Shown here one piece after another: positions 23,996 to 32,198 of a stretch of DNA of 35,117 nucleotides; the stretch's first letter is position 1, and each line of letters opens with the position of its first letter. The position numbers and the translations under genes are program-made. The notes below the pieces were generated by a model, which made no database searches, had not been told where the DNA came from, and saw only the letters and a program-made list of their open reading frames with translations. Source of the DNA: Rhodospirillales bacterium 69-11 (GTDB taxonomy: Bacteria > Pseudomonadota > Alphaproteobacteria > Acetobacterales > Acetobacteraceae); the NCBI GenBank assembly GCA_001898425.1, contig MKTV01000070.1:7828-42944 (forward strand), in the 5' to 3' direction.

Positions 23996-25180
23996 ATGAC
24001 CGTACGCAGCAATCTCGCCCACGCCCTGGTGCCGGAGCCGACCATCGCGCCCGCCTCGGTCGCGATCTACATGCACGACCTCTCCGGTGGCGGGGTGGAG
24101 CGGCAGAGCCTGGCGCTGGCCATGGAGCTGCAGCACCTCGGCTTCGAGGTCACGCTGGTGCTGCACCAGCTCCGCGGCGAGCTGCAGGAGAAGGTGTCCG
24201 ACCGGCTGCGCCTCGTCGACCTGCAGAGCAGCCGCACCATCCATGACATCCCGCGCCTCGCCCGTTTCCTGCGGCGGGAGCGGCCGGACGTGCTGCTCGC
24301 CAATCTCGACCACAACAACGTCGCCGCCCTGCTCGCCAAGACGATGGCGCGCAGCCGGACGAAGGTGGTGATCTGCCAGCACAACCCGATCTCGTCGGAG
24401 TTTTCCGACACGCTGAGCTGGACCTACCGCGGAATCCCGACCGCCTACCGGGCCATGGCGCCGTTGATCGCCCGAGCCGTCGCGGTTTCGGAAGGAATTG
24501 CGCAGGAACTTTCGACGATCGCGCGTCTGCCGGCCGAGAAGATCGTCACGATCAACAACCCCGTGATCGGCTCCGACTTCGCCGCCCGCGCCGCGCAGAG
24601 CGTGACGCATCCCTGGCTGGAGGAGCGGAGCGTCCCCGTTTTCGTGTGCGCCGGCCGGCTGGTGCCACAGAAGGATCATGAGACGCTGCTGCGCGGCCTC
24701 GCGCTGCATCGGCAGCGCATCCCCAGCCGCCTGCTGCTGCTGGGCAACGGTCCGCTGCGTGAATCGCTTGGCGCGCTCGCGACGCAACTCGGGATCGCCG
24801 ATGCGGTGGACTTCCTGGGCTTCCAGGACAATCCGCTTCCGTGGTTCCGCCGCGCGGACGCCTTCGTGCTCAGCTCGCGCGCCGAAGGCTTCGGCAACGT
24901 GCTGGTCGAGGCGATGTGGTGCGGCACGCCGGTCATCTCGACCGATTGCGCGCATGGACCGGCGGAGATCCTGGAGAACGGCCGCTACGGCGCGCTGGTG
25001 CCCACCGCCGATCCGGCCGGCCTGGCCGCGGCGATGGACCGCGTCGCCACGCTTGCCGGCCGCTTCCCGCCGGCGCTGCTGAAGGCGCGCGCCAACGAGT
25101 TCAGCAACGCTGCCTGCGCCCAGCGCTACGGCGCGTTGTTCCATTCCATCATCCCCCGCTTCTCGGAGATGGCGGCATGA
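23996..25180 (+). CDS. GT4 family glycosyltransferase
   Basis: This 394-residue retaining GT-B enzyme adds a sugar from a nucleotide donor to the growing lipid-linked repeat unit. The N-terminal domain has HDLSGGGVERQSLALAMEL (27-45), with a glycine-rich acceptor loop. The C-terminal donor domain has CAGRLVPQKDHETLLRG (Arg221, Lys226) and the EX7E motif EGFGNVLVE (Glu297, Glu305). The closest layout is that of GT4 enzymes of capsule and exopolysaccharide operons; donor and linkage cannot be told. It begins ten bases after the preceding stop and overlaps the next gene by ATGA. Confidence 0.92.
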   Translation: MTVRSNLAHALVPEPTIAPASVAIYMHDLSGGGVERQSLALAMELQHLGFEVTLVLHQLRGELQEKVSDRLRLVDLQSSRTIHDIPRLARFLRRERPDVLLANLDHNNVAALLAKTMARSRTKVVICQHNPISSEFSDTLSWTYRGIPTAYRAMAPLIARAVAVSEGIAQELSTIARLPAEKIVTINNPVIGSDFAARAAQSVTHPWLEERSVPVFVCAGRLVPQKDHETLLRGLALHRQRIPSRLLLLGNGPLRESLGALATQLGIADAVDFLGFQDNPLPWFRRADAFVLSSRAEGFGNVLVEAMWCGTPVISTDCAHGPAEILENGRYGALVPTADPAGLAAAMDRVATLAGRFPPALLKARANEFSNAACAQRYGALFHSIIPRFSEMAA

Positions 25181-25968
25181 AGCAGCCGAAGACCCCGTTC
25201 GGCCTGACGCTCAGCCCGGCCTCCGCCCAGCAGATCGCGGACGAGGCGCTGAGCACCCGGCGCGCGCCCGCGGAGGGCGTGGGCCTGGTCGTCACCCCGA
25301 ACATCGAACACATCGCGCGTCTGCGCCGGAACCCGGCGCTCGCGGAGGCCTATCGCAATGCCGCCGTCACCGTGTGCGACGGCTGGCCGGTGCGCCGCTA
25401 TGCGACGATGTGCGGATTGTCGGTCGAGCGCGTCACCGGCTGCGACATCGCCGTGGCGCTGATGGCGCCCGAGAGCTATGCGCCGTGGCAGCGCCTGTTC
25501 TTCGTGCTCGATTCCGCGGAGACGGAACGGGCGGTGCTGGACTGGGCCGCCGAGCGCGGACTCGCCGATCGCGTGGCGACCACCATCCCGCCCTTCGGCT
25601 TTGAGACGGACGAGGCGTATTGCCGCGACATGGCGGGCCGCATCGCCGCGCACGGCACCACGCTGCTGCTGATGGCGGTCGGCGCACCGCGCAGCGAGAT
25701 CTTCGTGGACCGTCATCGCGCGCTGCTGCCGCCGTGCTGGGCGTTCTGCGTCGGCCAGGCGGTCAAGATCGCGCTGGGCCTGGTGCAGCGCGCGCCGGGA
25801 CGCTGGCAGGCCGTGGGCCTCGAGTGGCTGTGGCGCCTGCGGCAGGAGCCGCGCCGCCTTGCCCGCCGCTACGTCGTCTCCAGCGTCGGCTTCGCCCTCG
25901 CGGTGATCGAGGATCGCCGCCGCACCGGGCAAGGCGCGCGCGCCTCCGGACACGGGGCGCGCGCATGA
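25177..25968 (+). CDS. WecB/TagA/CpsF family glycosyltransferase (GT26)
   Basis: The 263-residue product has the family core: VTPNIEHIARLRRNPALAEAYRNA (39-62), the VCDGWPV motif with conserved Asp68, the ERVTGCD motif (84-90) and MAVGAPRSEIFVDRH, then the CWAFCVGQAVKIALG and PRRLARRYV C-terminal blocks that bind the membrane interface. Family members such as WecG, TagA and GumM move ManNAcA, ManNAc or glucuronic acid to polyprenyl-linked sugars. The sugar here cannot be named. It overlaps both neighbours by four bases (ATGA). Confidence 0.92.
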   Translation: MKQPKTPFGLTLSPASAQQIADEALSTRRAPAEGVGLVVTPNIEHIARLRRNPALAEAYRNAAVTVCDGWPVRRYATMCGLSVERVTGCDIAVALMAPESYAPWQRLFFVLDSAETERAVLDWAAERGLADRVATTIPPFGFETDEAYCRDMAGRIAAHGTTLLLMAVGAPRSEIFVDRHRALLPPCWAFCVGQAVKIALGLVQRAPGRWQAVGLEWLWRLRQEPRRLARRYVVSSVGFALAVIEDRRRTGQGARASGHGARA

Positions 25969-27428
25969 GGAGCCCGCTTCGACACCTCGCGCCGCGCTGG
26001 CCCGCACCGGCCACGACGCCGGCGTCGCCCTGGGCGTTCCGCCTCGGCCTCGCGGCCGTGGTGGCGCATTTCCTGGTGTCCGTGAACCTGATGTACATGC
26101 TGGGCATCGACTACAACGCGCCCGGCGGCAACATCTTCGTCAAGCTGCATCCAGGCACGTTCTTCGCGCTCGCGGGTGCCATGCTGGTGCTGCTGGGCGG
26201 CCGTCACGCGGACGGGCTGCGGCGGCTCTACGCCGAACGTCCGCTGCTGGCCACGTTCATGACGCTGATGCCGGTCCTCGCCGTCTACTCGGTGATCAGC
26301 GTCGGCTTCTCGGGCGTCGCCGTCTATGTCGAGAGCTACATCGCGCCCGGCCTCCTGCTGCTCGCACTCACCGCGAGCACGCCGAAGCAGCGCCGCCTTC
26401 TAGGCTACGTCGTGCTGGGTTTCGCGCTGCTCAACGTCGCGATCAGCGTCGGCGAGGCCCTGAACCAGGCGCACATGATCCCGATGCAGATCGGCGACGC
26501 GGACATGGAGAAGCTGCAGCTGGCGGCCGATGCGGACGAGTTCCGTGGCGCGGCGCTGTATGATCACCCGCTCACCGGCGCAATGGTCACCGCGATGGCG
26601 CTGTTCCTGCTGCTGGGCATGCGCCTGCCGGGCCTGATCGCCGCGGCCTGCTTCGCGGTGCTCGTGATCGGCCTGCTCGCCTTCGGCGGCCGCGCCGCAC
26701 TCGGCATGACGGTCGTGATGCTGGCGCTCAGCACCGTCGCCACGCTGGCACGCGGGCTGGTGACCCGCCGGCTCAGTCCCGGCTTCATCGCCGCGGTGAT
26801 GGCCGGCCTCTTGTTCCTGCCGCCGCTGCTGCTGTTCGTCGTGACCTCGACGGATATTGGCGCGCGCATCATCACGCACCTCTACTACGACGACAGCGCC
26901 AAGGTGCGGCACGTCCAGTGGGAAGTGCTCGACCGCATCGACGTGCGCGACTTCATGTTCGGCGTCTCGACCGACCGGCTGATGCAGTTGAAGGCCGAGA
27001 TCGGCCTCGATGCGGCCACGACCGATATCGAGAACTTCTGGCTGCTGATGTTCCTCAACCTCGGCGCGATCGGCTTCGCTGTGTTCCTGGTGGCGTTCTT
27101 CGCGTTCCTGGTCCATCTCGGGCGCACGTCGAAGCATCCGCTGGGGTGGGTCATCCTCGTGCTGATGATCACCGTGGCCTCGACCAGCAATTCGCTGGGT
27201 CGAAAATGCGCCGACCTCGACTTCCTCGTGGCGTGCCTGGTCGGACTCAGCGGATTTGCCGGTGCGTGGCGCACCGTGCCCGCCCGCATGCGCCCACGCC
27301 TCGCCTTCGCCTCCCCGTTGCGCCGTCCCTCGAGCATCGCGCCCGAACCGGTCACGGCACATGCATTCGGCCTGGGCAAACCCGGGCGCCGTCCCTCCCT
27401 GACTCTCGCAGGACTCTCCCAGCCATGA
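25965..27428 (+). CDS. VpsF/Wzy-like polysaccharide polymerase
   Basis: This 487-residue inner-membrane protein has about eleven hydrophobic helices and a large central extracytoplasmic segment. The sequence DADEFRGAALYDHPLTGAM (about 188-206) and the later YYDDSAKVRHVQWEVLD and MFGVSTD match the VpsF/O-antigen polymerase (Wzy) type, in which a periplasmic loop and arginine residues join repeat units. The N-terminal MRSPLRHLAPRW stretch is basic, then helix 1 follows. The C-terminal tail (about 425-487) is Pro/Arg-rich and cytoplasmic. ATGA overlaps join it to the genes on both sides. Confidence 0.85.
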   Translation: MRSPLRHLAPRWPAPATTPASPWAFRLGLAAVVAHFLVSVNLMYMLGIDYNAPGGNIFVKLHPGTFFALAGAMLVLLGGRHADGLRRLYAERPLLATFMTLMPVLAVYSVISVGFSGVAVYVESYIAPGLLLLALTASTPKQRRLLGYVVLGFALLNVAISVGEALNQAHMIPMQIGDADMEKLQLAADADEFRGAALYDHPLTGAMVTAMALFLLLGMRLPGLIAAACFAVLVIGLLAFGGRAALGMTVVMLALSTVATLARGLVTRRLSPGFIAAVMAGLLFLPPLLLFVVTSTDIGARIITHLYYDDSAKVRHVQWEVLDRIDVRDFMFGVSTDRLMQLKAEIGLDAATTDIENFWLLMFLNLGAIGFAVFLVAFFAFLVHLGRTSKHPLGWVILVLMITVASTSNSLGRKCADLDFLVACLVGLSGFAGAWRTVPARMRPRLAFASPLRRPSSIAPEPVTAHAFGLGKPGRRPSLTLAGLSQP

Positions 27429-28936
27429 GCGGAACCACCACGCTACCCCCCGGCATCATGCTGCGGGACCTGATGCTGAGCTTCCATCACAGCCGCCGGC
27501 TCATCTACCTGCTGGTCGCGATCGTGATGGCGGCCTCCGTGGCGATCGCGGTGCAGATCGATCCCAGCTACCAGGCGAAATCCTCGCTGCTGGTGCTGCT
27601 GGGCACGGAGCACACCTATCGCCCGGCCGCCGGCGAGCAGTTCATGAACAGCGGCGGCGTCGACAAGGAGGTCGTGCTCCGCACGGAGGCCGACATCCTC
27701 GGCAGCGACGACCTGCATCGCGCGGTGATCAAGCAGATCGGCGTCGATCGGCTGTATCCGAAGATGCTGGAGCCGCCCGGCGAGTTCACCCAGCTCGTCA
27801 ACGAGGGCAAGGCCTATGTCGGCGAGTTCCTCGGCATGCCGAACCTCGCCAAGGCCAATGGTGATTCGGATCCGATCAGCCGCGCGCTGGTGAAGTTCAA
27901 CGCGAACCTGGCGATCGGCGTCGACCGCAAGTCCAGCGTGATCAGCCTCGGCTTCACCCACACCGATCCGAAGGTGGCGGCCGAGGTGCTGCAGGTTCTC
28001 GAGGACCAATATTTCGCCCTGCGCACCAAGCTGTTCAACGACGTGCAGGCGCCGCTCGTTCTGAAGCAGCAGCAGGAAGTTGGCGCGCAGCTCGCCGCGG
28101 CCGACGACGCGCTGGCGAAGTACAAGCGCGAGCACGACATCAGCAGCTTCACGGAACGCCGTGCGATCATGCTGAAGCAGCAGGGCGATCTCGAGACCGA
28201 ACTGACCAAGCTCGAGAGCCGCGCCGCCGAACAGCAGGCCCGCATGGCGGAGCTGGACAAGCAGATGGCGGCGGCGACCGGCGGGCGTGCCGATGCCGCG
28301 GCGGCGCTGCAGGCGATGGTCAGCGCCTACCAGAAGCGCCAGCAGGATGCGACGACGACCTATCGCGGATCGCCGGCCTATGACGAGGCGCGCAACCAGG
28401 CCATGGCGCGGCAGACCGACGTCGCCAACCTGAAGGCGAAGCACGCGTTCGAAATCCAGACCGAACGGAACAAGGCGGATTCGGATCTGCGCGCCGCGGT
28501 CGCGGGCCGTGACGCGGTCCGCGCCCAGCTCGCCGCGCTGCGCCAGCAGGTGGACAAGCTCGACACGGAAGAGACTGAACTGCACCGGCTCGAGCGCAAC
28601 CGCACGGTGCTGGAGGACAACTACAAGTCCGTCAGCAAGATCCTGGGCGACCGGACCGTCATCGAGAACGTCGAGGCGAGCCGTCAGTCTTCCGTGCGGG
28701 TCGTTGAGCCGCCGCGTCCGCCGGCCATGCCGCGCCCGCTGCGCCGCCTGATCGTGATCGGCGGGGCGCTGCTCAGCGTGATCCTGGCGGTCGGCGTGAC
28801 CCTGATGAGCCACTTCTTCCGCAGCATCTACCTGCGGCCGGAGGCGCTCGAACTGGATACCGGCCTGCCGGTGCTCGCGAGCGTGCCGGAGACCCGCGCG
28901 CTGTCGCGCAGCGCCATCCTCATCGGCCCGAACTGA
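27425..28936 (+). CDS. Wzz/GNVR polysaccharide co-polymerase
   Basis: The 503-residue protein regulates chain length or export in Wzy-type assembly. It has a first membrane helix (about 25-46), a periplasmic Wzz-like domain with QAKSSLLVLLG, a long coiled coil (about 200-430), the proline-rich motif EPPRPPAMPRPLRR before helix 2 and a second membrane helix at about 442-461, followed by a short cytoplasmic tail. No kinase domain is fused; the separate CpsD-like protein encoded at 21918 may pair with it. The YRGSPAYDEARNQA block inside the periplasmic part is also typical of this group. It overlaps the polymerase gene by ATGA. Confidence 0.92.
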   Translation: MSGTTTLPPGIMLRDLMLSFHHSRRLIYLLVAIVMAASVAIAVQIDPSYQAKSSLLVLLGTEHTYRPAAGEQFMNSGGVDKEVVLRTEADILGSDDLHRAVIKQIGVDRLYPKMLEPPGEFTQLVNEGKAYVGEFLGMPNLAKANGDSDPISRALVKFNANLAIGVDRKSSVISLGFTHTDPKVAAEVLQVLEDQYFALRTKLFNDVQAPLVLKQQQEVGAQLAAADDALAKYKREHDISSFTERRAIMLKQQGDLETELTKLESRAAEQQARMAELDKQMAAATGGRADAAAALQAMVSAYQKRQQDATTTYRGSPAYDEARNQAMARQTDVANLKAKHAFEIQTERNKADSDLRAAVAGRDAVRAQLAALRQQVDKLDTEETELHRLERNRTVLEDNYKSVSKILGDRTVIENVEASRQSSVRVVEPPRPPAMPRPLRRLIVIGGALLSVILAVGVTLMSHFFRSIYLRPEALELDTGLPVLASVPETRALSRSAILIGPN

Positions 28937-28946
28937 GGATCGACCG

Positions 28947-30008
28947 ATGGCCGAACGCCGGACCGAACTCCTCACCGTGCAGGCGCTGCGAGCGATCGCC
29001 GCCCTGCTGGTGGTGGCCTACCACGCGGTAGGCCACTGGGGCGCCCATGTGCGTGCCGAGGATGCCGATGCCATCTGGGGCAACGGCGCGGCCGGCGTGG
29101 ACGTGTTCTTCGTGATCAGCGGGCTCGTCATGGTGATTTCGGCGAGCCGGCTTCACGGCCGACCCATGGCGGGGTGGGTGTTCCTCCGTCACCGTCTGAC
29201 CCGCATCGTGCCGATGTACTGGATCGCGACGACCGCGAAGATCCTGCTGGTGCTGGCGCTTCCCGCCCTGGTGGCCCGCACGCAGCTCGACGGGCTCTAC
29301 GTCGCCGGGTCCTACCTCCTGCTGCCGGTGCGCGACGCGGCGGGCGATATCCGCCCCGTGCTGCCGGTCGGCTGGACGCTCACCTACGAGATGCTGTTCT
29401 ACCTGCTGGTCGGGCTCGCGCTGACCCTGCGGGTGCAGATGCTGCGCGTCGCGGTCCCGGCCTTGCTGGCCTTCTCCGCCGTGGCCGTGTTCGCCGGTCC
29501 CGGCTGGCCGCAAATCGCCGGCTTCGCGAACACGATCGTTCTGGAGTTCCTGGCCGGCGTGCTGATCGGCATGGCCGTGCAGCGCGACCGCCTGGTGCCC
29601 GAGGCCCTGGGCTGGGTGCTGCTGCTGGGGGGCTTCGCGGCCCTGCTGTTCATGCCGGTCGTCTCGGGCGTGCTGCGCCCCCTCACCTGGGGCATCCCCG
29701 CCGCCGCGATCGTCCTGGGCGCGGTCGGGCTGGAGCACCGGCTCGCGCGTCGCCTGCCGCGGTGGCTGCTCGCGGCCGGCGATGCGTCCTACTCGACCTA
29801 TCTCACCCACGGGTTCGTGGTGCCGCTCGTCGGCGTGATCGTGCTGCATACCGCCATGGCGCCGATTCCCGCGCTCGCGGTGATCGTCGGCGTCAGCCTG
29901 GTCATGAGCGCCGTGGTCGGACAGCTGAGCTACGTCATTCTCGAGCGGCCGCTGATCCACCTGTTCCGCCGGCGGCGTGCTGCGCCCGCCGTTGCGGTTG
30001 CCGGATAA
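28947..30008 (+). CDS. Acyltransferase-3 membrane protein
   Basis: This 353-residue protein has about ten membrane helices and the acyltransferase-3 (OafA/ExoZ) motifs: TVQALRAIAALLVVAYHAVGHWG (Arg15, His26), GVDVFFVISGLVMV and RHRLTRIVPMYW. Members add O-acetyl or other acyl groups to sugars of exported glycans, using acyl-CoA on the cytoplasmic side. Here it most likely decorates the repeat unit. GAGGATC sits before the ATG at 28947, ten bases after the co-polymerase stop. It is a membrane domain only, without the SGNH domain that some relatives carry. Confidence 0.92.
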   Translation: MAERRTELLTVQALRAIAALLVVAYHAVGHWGAHVRAEDADAIWGNGAAGVDVFFVISGLVMVISASRLHGRPMAGWVFLRHRLTRIVPMYWIATTAKILLVLALPALVARTQLDGLYVAGSYLLLPVRDAAGDIRPVLPVGWTLTYEMLFYLLVGLALTLRVQMLRVAVPALLAFSAVAVFAGPGWPQIAGFANTIVLEFLAGVLIGMAVQRDRLVPEALGWVLLLGGFAALLFMPVVSGVLRPLTWGIPAAAIVLGAVGLEHRLARRLPRWLLAAGDASYSTYLTHGFVVPLVGVIVLHTAMAPIPALAVIVGVSLVMSAVVGQLSYVILERPLIHLFRRRRAAPAVAVAG

Positions 30009-30012
30009 TCCC

Positions 30013-31050
30013 ATGCCAGACATCGCCCAGCCTTCCCCGTCCCGCGTCCTCGTCGTGGGCGCGACCGGTTTCATCGGCAGCCGCCTCACCGCGGCCCTCG
30101 CGCGGGATCCCGCGTGGCACCCGATCGCCGCCGCGCGCCGCGCGAGCCGGCAGTCGGATGTCGAGGTCGTGACCTGCGATGCGACGGATCCGGCGGCCAT
30201 GACGCGCGCCCTCGCCGGCGTGGAGTACGCGGTCAACTGCATCGCCGGAAGCGACGCCACGATGGTGGCGGCCACGCGCACGCTGTGCGACGCGGCGCGT
30301 CGCAGCGGCCTCCGCCGGCTGGTGCACCTGTCGAGCATGGCGGTCTACGGCGCCGCAACCGGTCTCGTGACGGAGTCGGCACCCGCGGTCGCGCCGGTCA
30401 GCGGCTACGGCGTCGCGAAGCAGGAAACCGAACGGCTGGTGCAGGAGTATGGGCAGGACGGCGGCCAGGCGGCGATCCTGCGGCCCGGCTGCGTCTACGG
30501 ACCCGGCAGCGAGCAGTGGACCGGGCGCATCGCCCGCCTCCTGCGCGCCGGGCGGCTGGGCGATCTCGGCGCCGACGGCGACGGGATCTGCAACCTGACG
30601 TATGTCGACGACCTCGTGACCGCGATTCGCGCCTGCCTGACGCAGGACGAAGCGGTGGGCGAGACCTTCAACGTCGCGATGGCCGATCCGCCGGACTGGA
30701 ACGGCTACCTGGTCCGCTTCGCTCGCGCGCTGGGCGCGACACCGGTCCATCGGCTGTCCGGCCGGCAGTTGCGGCTGGAGAGCAAGCTGGCCGCCCCCGC
30801 GCTCAAGCTGGCCGCGATCGGCACCCGTGTGGCCCGTCTGCCAGTACGGATGCCCGATGCGATCACACCCTCGCTGGCGGCCTTGATGCGACAGGACATC
30901 CGTCTCGATGTGAGCAAGGCCGCGCAGCGCCTCGGGCTGGGCGAGACGAGCCTCGACTGGGGCATCGCCTCCTCCGTCCGCTGGGTCGACCGCATGCGCG
31001 GCGACAGCGACCCACATGCAGAGACTCCCAGGGAGACCCGCGCGCAATGA
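30013..31050 (+). CDS. NAD-dependent epimerase/dehydratase
   Basis: The 345-residue product is an extended short-chain dehydrogenase with the NAD-binding GATGFIG motif (16-22), HLSSMAVYG (105-113) and the catalytic pair Tyr132-x3-Lys136 in GYGVAKQETERL. RPGCVYGPGS follows as in UDP-sugar epimerases and dehydratases. The substrate is not readable. Its tail (about 285-345) has no recognisable extra domain. It may make a nucleotide sugar for the repeat unit, or act on a lipid-linked sugar together with the GMC oxidoreductase. The ATG at 30013 lies four bases after the preceding stop, and the 3' end overlaps the next gene by ATGA. Confidence 0.9.
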   Translation: MPDIAQPSPSRVLVVGATGFIGSRLTAALARDPAWHPIAAARRASRQSDVEVVTCDATDPAAMTRALAGVEYAVNCIAGSDATMVAATRTLCDAARRSGLRRLVHLSSMAVYGAATGLVTESAPAVAPVSGYGVAKQETERLVQEYGQDGGQAAILRPGCVYGPGSEQWTGRIARLLRAGRLGDLGADGDGICNLTYVDDLVTAIRACLTQDEAVGETFNVAMADPPDWNGYLVRFARALGATPVHRLSGRQLRLESKLAAPALKLAAIGTRVARLPVRMPDAITPSLAALMRQDIRLDVSKAAQRLGLGETSLDWGIASSVRWVDRMRGDSDPHAETPRETRAQ

Positions 31051-32198
31051 GCCGGTCCGACGCCGCCGAACGTACCGTCTACCTGACTTGCCCGTACGGC
31101 CAGGTCGGCGGCGGCATGGGCAGCATCATGCAGTATCTCGCCGATCTCGGCACCGATCCCACCGGCCGCTTCCGGCTGGAGCGGCTGGAATCGCGTGGTG
31201 GCGGATCGCTGCTGTTCTCCCCGCTGTTCCTCGTTTGGGCGGCGTTGCGGATCTTCGCCCTGTCCGCCCGTGGCCGCCTGTCGGTGGTCCATCTCAACCT
31301 GGCCGAACGCGGCAGCGTCTACCGCAAGGGCTTCCTGCTCTACGCCGCGCGGCTCGCCGGCGTGAAGGTGCTGCTGCATCTCCACGCGGCGCAGATCATC
31401 GCCTTCCACGAGAGCCTGCCGCGCCCCGGCCGCGCGCTGCTGCGCGGCATGTTCCGCTCCGCCGACCACGTGGTGGTGCTGGGCGAGCTGTGGCGCCGCT
31501 GGGTCATCGATACGTTCGAGGTCGAGCCGCAGTCGATCAGCGTCGTGAACAACGGCGTTCCCGCCACGCCGCTGCCGCGCGTGCCGCGGCCGGATGGCGC
31601 CCCGTTCCGCCTGTTGTTCCTCGGCAACCTGCTGGAGCGGAAGGGCATCAGCGACCTGCTGCACGCCCTCGCGCGGCCGGAAGCGCAGTCCGCCGACCTG
31701 TGCCTGACCGTCGTCGGCGGCGGGGCGGTTGAGACGTATCGCGCGCTGGCGGAGCGTCTGGGCATCGCCGGCCGCGTGCGCTTCACCGGCTGGGCCGACC
31801 AGGCGACCGCGCGGCGGCACGTCACCGAGGCGGACGCGCTGATCCTGCCCGCCTACGACGAAGGCCTGCCGCTGGTCATCCTGGAAGCGATGGCCACCGG
31901 CGTGCCGGTGATCTGCACGCCGGTCGGCGCCATTCCGGAAGTCTTCACCGATCGCGAGACCGCGTTGTTCGTGACGCCGGGCGACCGTGCGCAGATCGCC
32001 CGCGCGGTGATCGAGCTCAGCGGGGATCCGGCGCTGCAGGCGCGGCTCTCCGAACAGGGTCTCGCCATGTATCACCGCCAGTTCACGATGGAGGCGTTCG
32101 CGCAGCGCATCGCCGCGCTCTACGCGATGCTGGCGCGGCCATCCGCCGAGGCGATCGCCCCGATGCCCGTCATGGCGGAGGCCAGCGATGATCGGTGA
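31047..32198 (+). CDS. GT4 family glycosyltransferase (second)
   Basis: The 383-residue enzyme is a second retaining GT-B transferase. The N-terminal half has QVGGGMGSIMQYL (19-31), HLHAAQIIAFH (111-121) and VVNNGV; the donor half has FLGNLLERKGISDLL (191-205, with Lys199) and the EX7E motif EGLPLVILE (Glu272, Glu280). It likely adds a further sugar to the repeat unit or a branch. The start at 31047 overlaps the epimerase stop by ATGA and the 3' end overlaps the GMC gene by 11 bases. Confidence 0.92.
   Translation: MSRSDAAERTVYLTCPYGQVGGGMGSIMQYLADLGTDPTGRFRLERLESRGGGSLLFSPLFLVWAALRIFALSARGRLSVVHLNLAERGSVYRKGFLLYAARLAGVKVLLHLHAAQIIAFHESLPRPGRALLRGMFRSADHVVVLGELWRRWVIDTFEVEPQSISVVNNGVPATPLPRVPRPDGAPFRLLFLGNLLERKGISDLLHALARPEAQSADLCLTVVGGGAVETYRALAERLGIAGRVRFTGWADQATARRHVTEADALILPAYDEGLPLVILEAMATGVPVICTPVGAIPEVFTDRETALFVTPGDRAQIARAVIELSGDPALQARLSEQGLAMYHRQFTMEAFAQRIAALYAMLARPSAEAIAPMPVMAEASDDR

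Noticed and set aside
22199..25144. A 981-codon open frame on the minus strand, with other long antisense frames (e.g. 14492-16378 minus, 343-1623 plus, 2343-3545 plus)
   Set aside because: High GC removes stop codons from non-coding frames. The opposite-strand genes have family motifs and coherent overlaps, and these frames have Arg/His/Asp-rich products with no recognisable motif.
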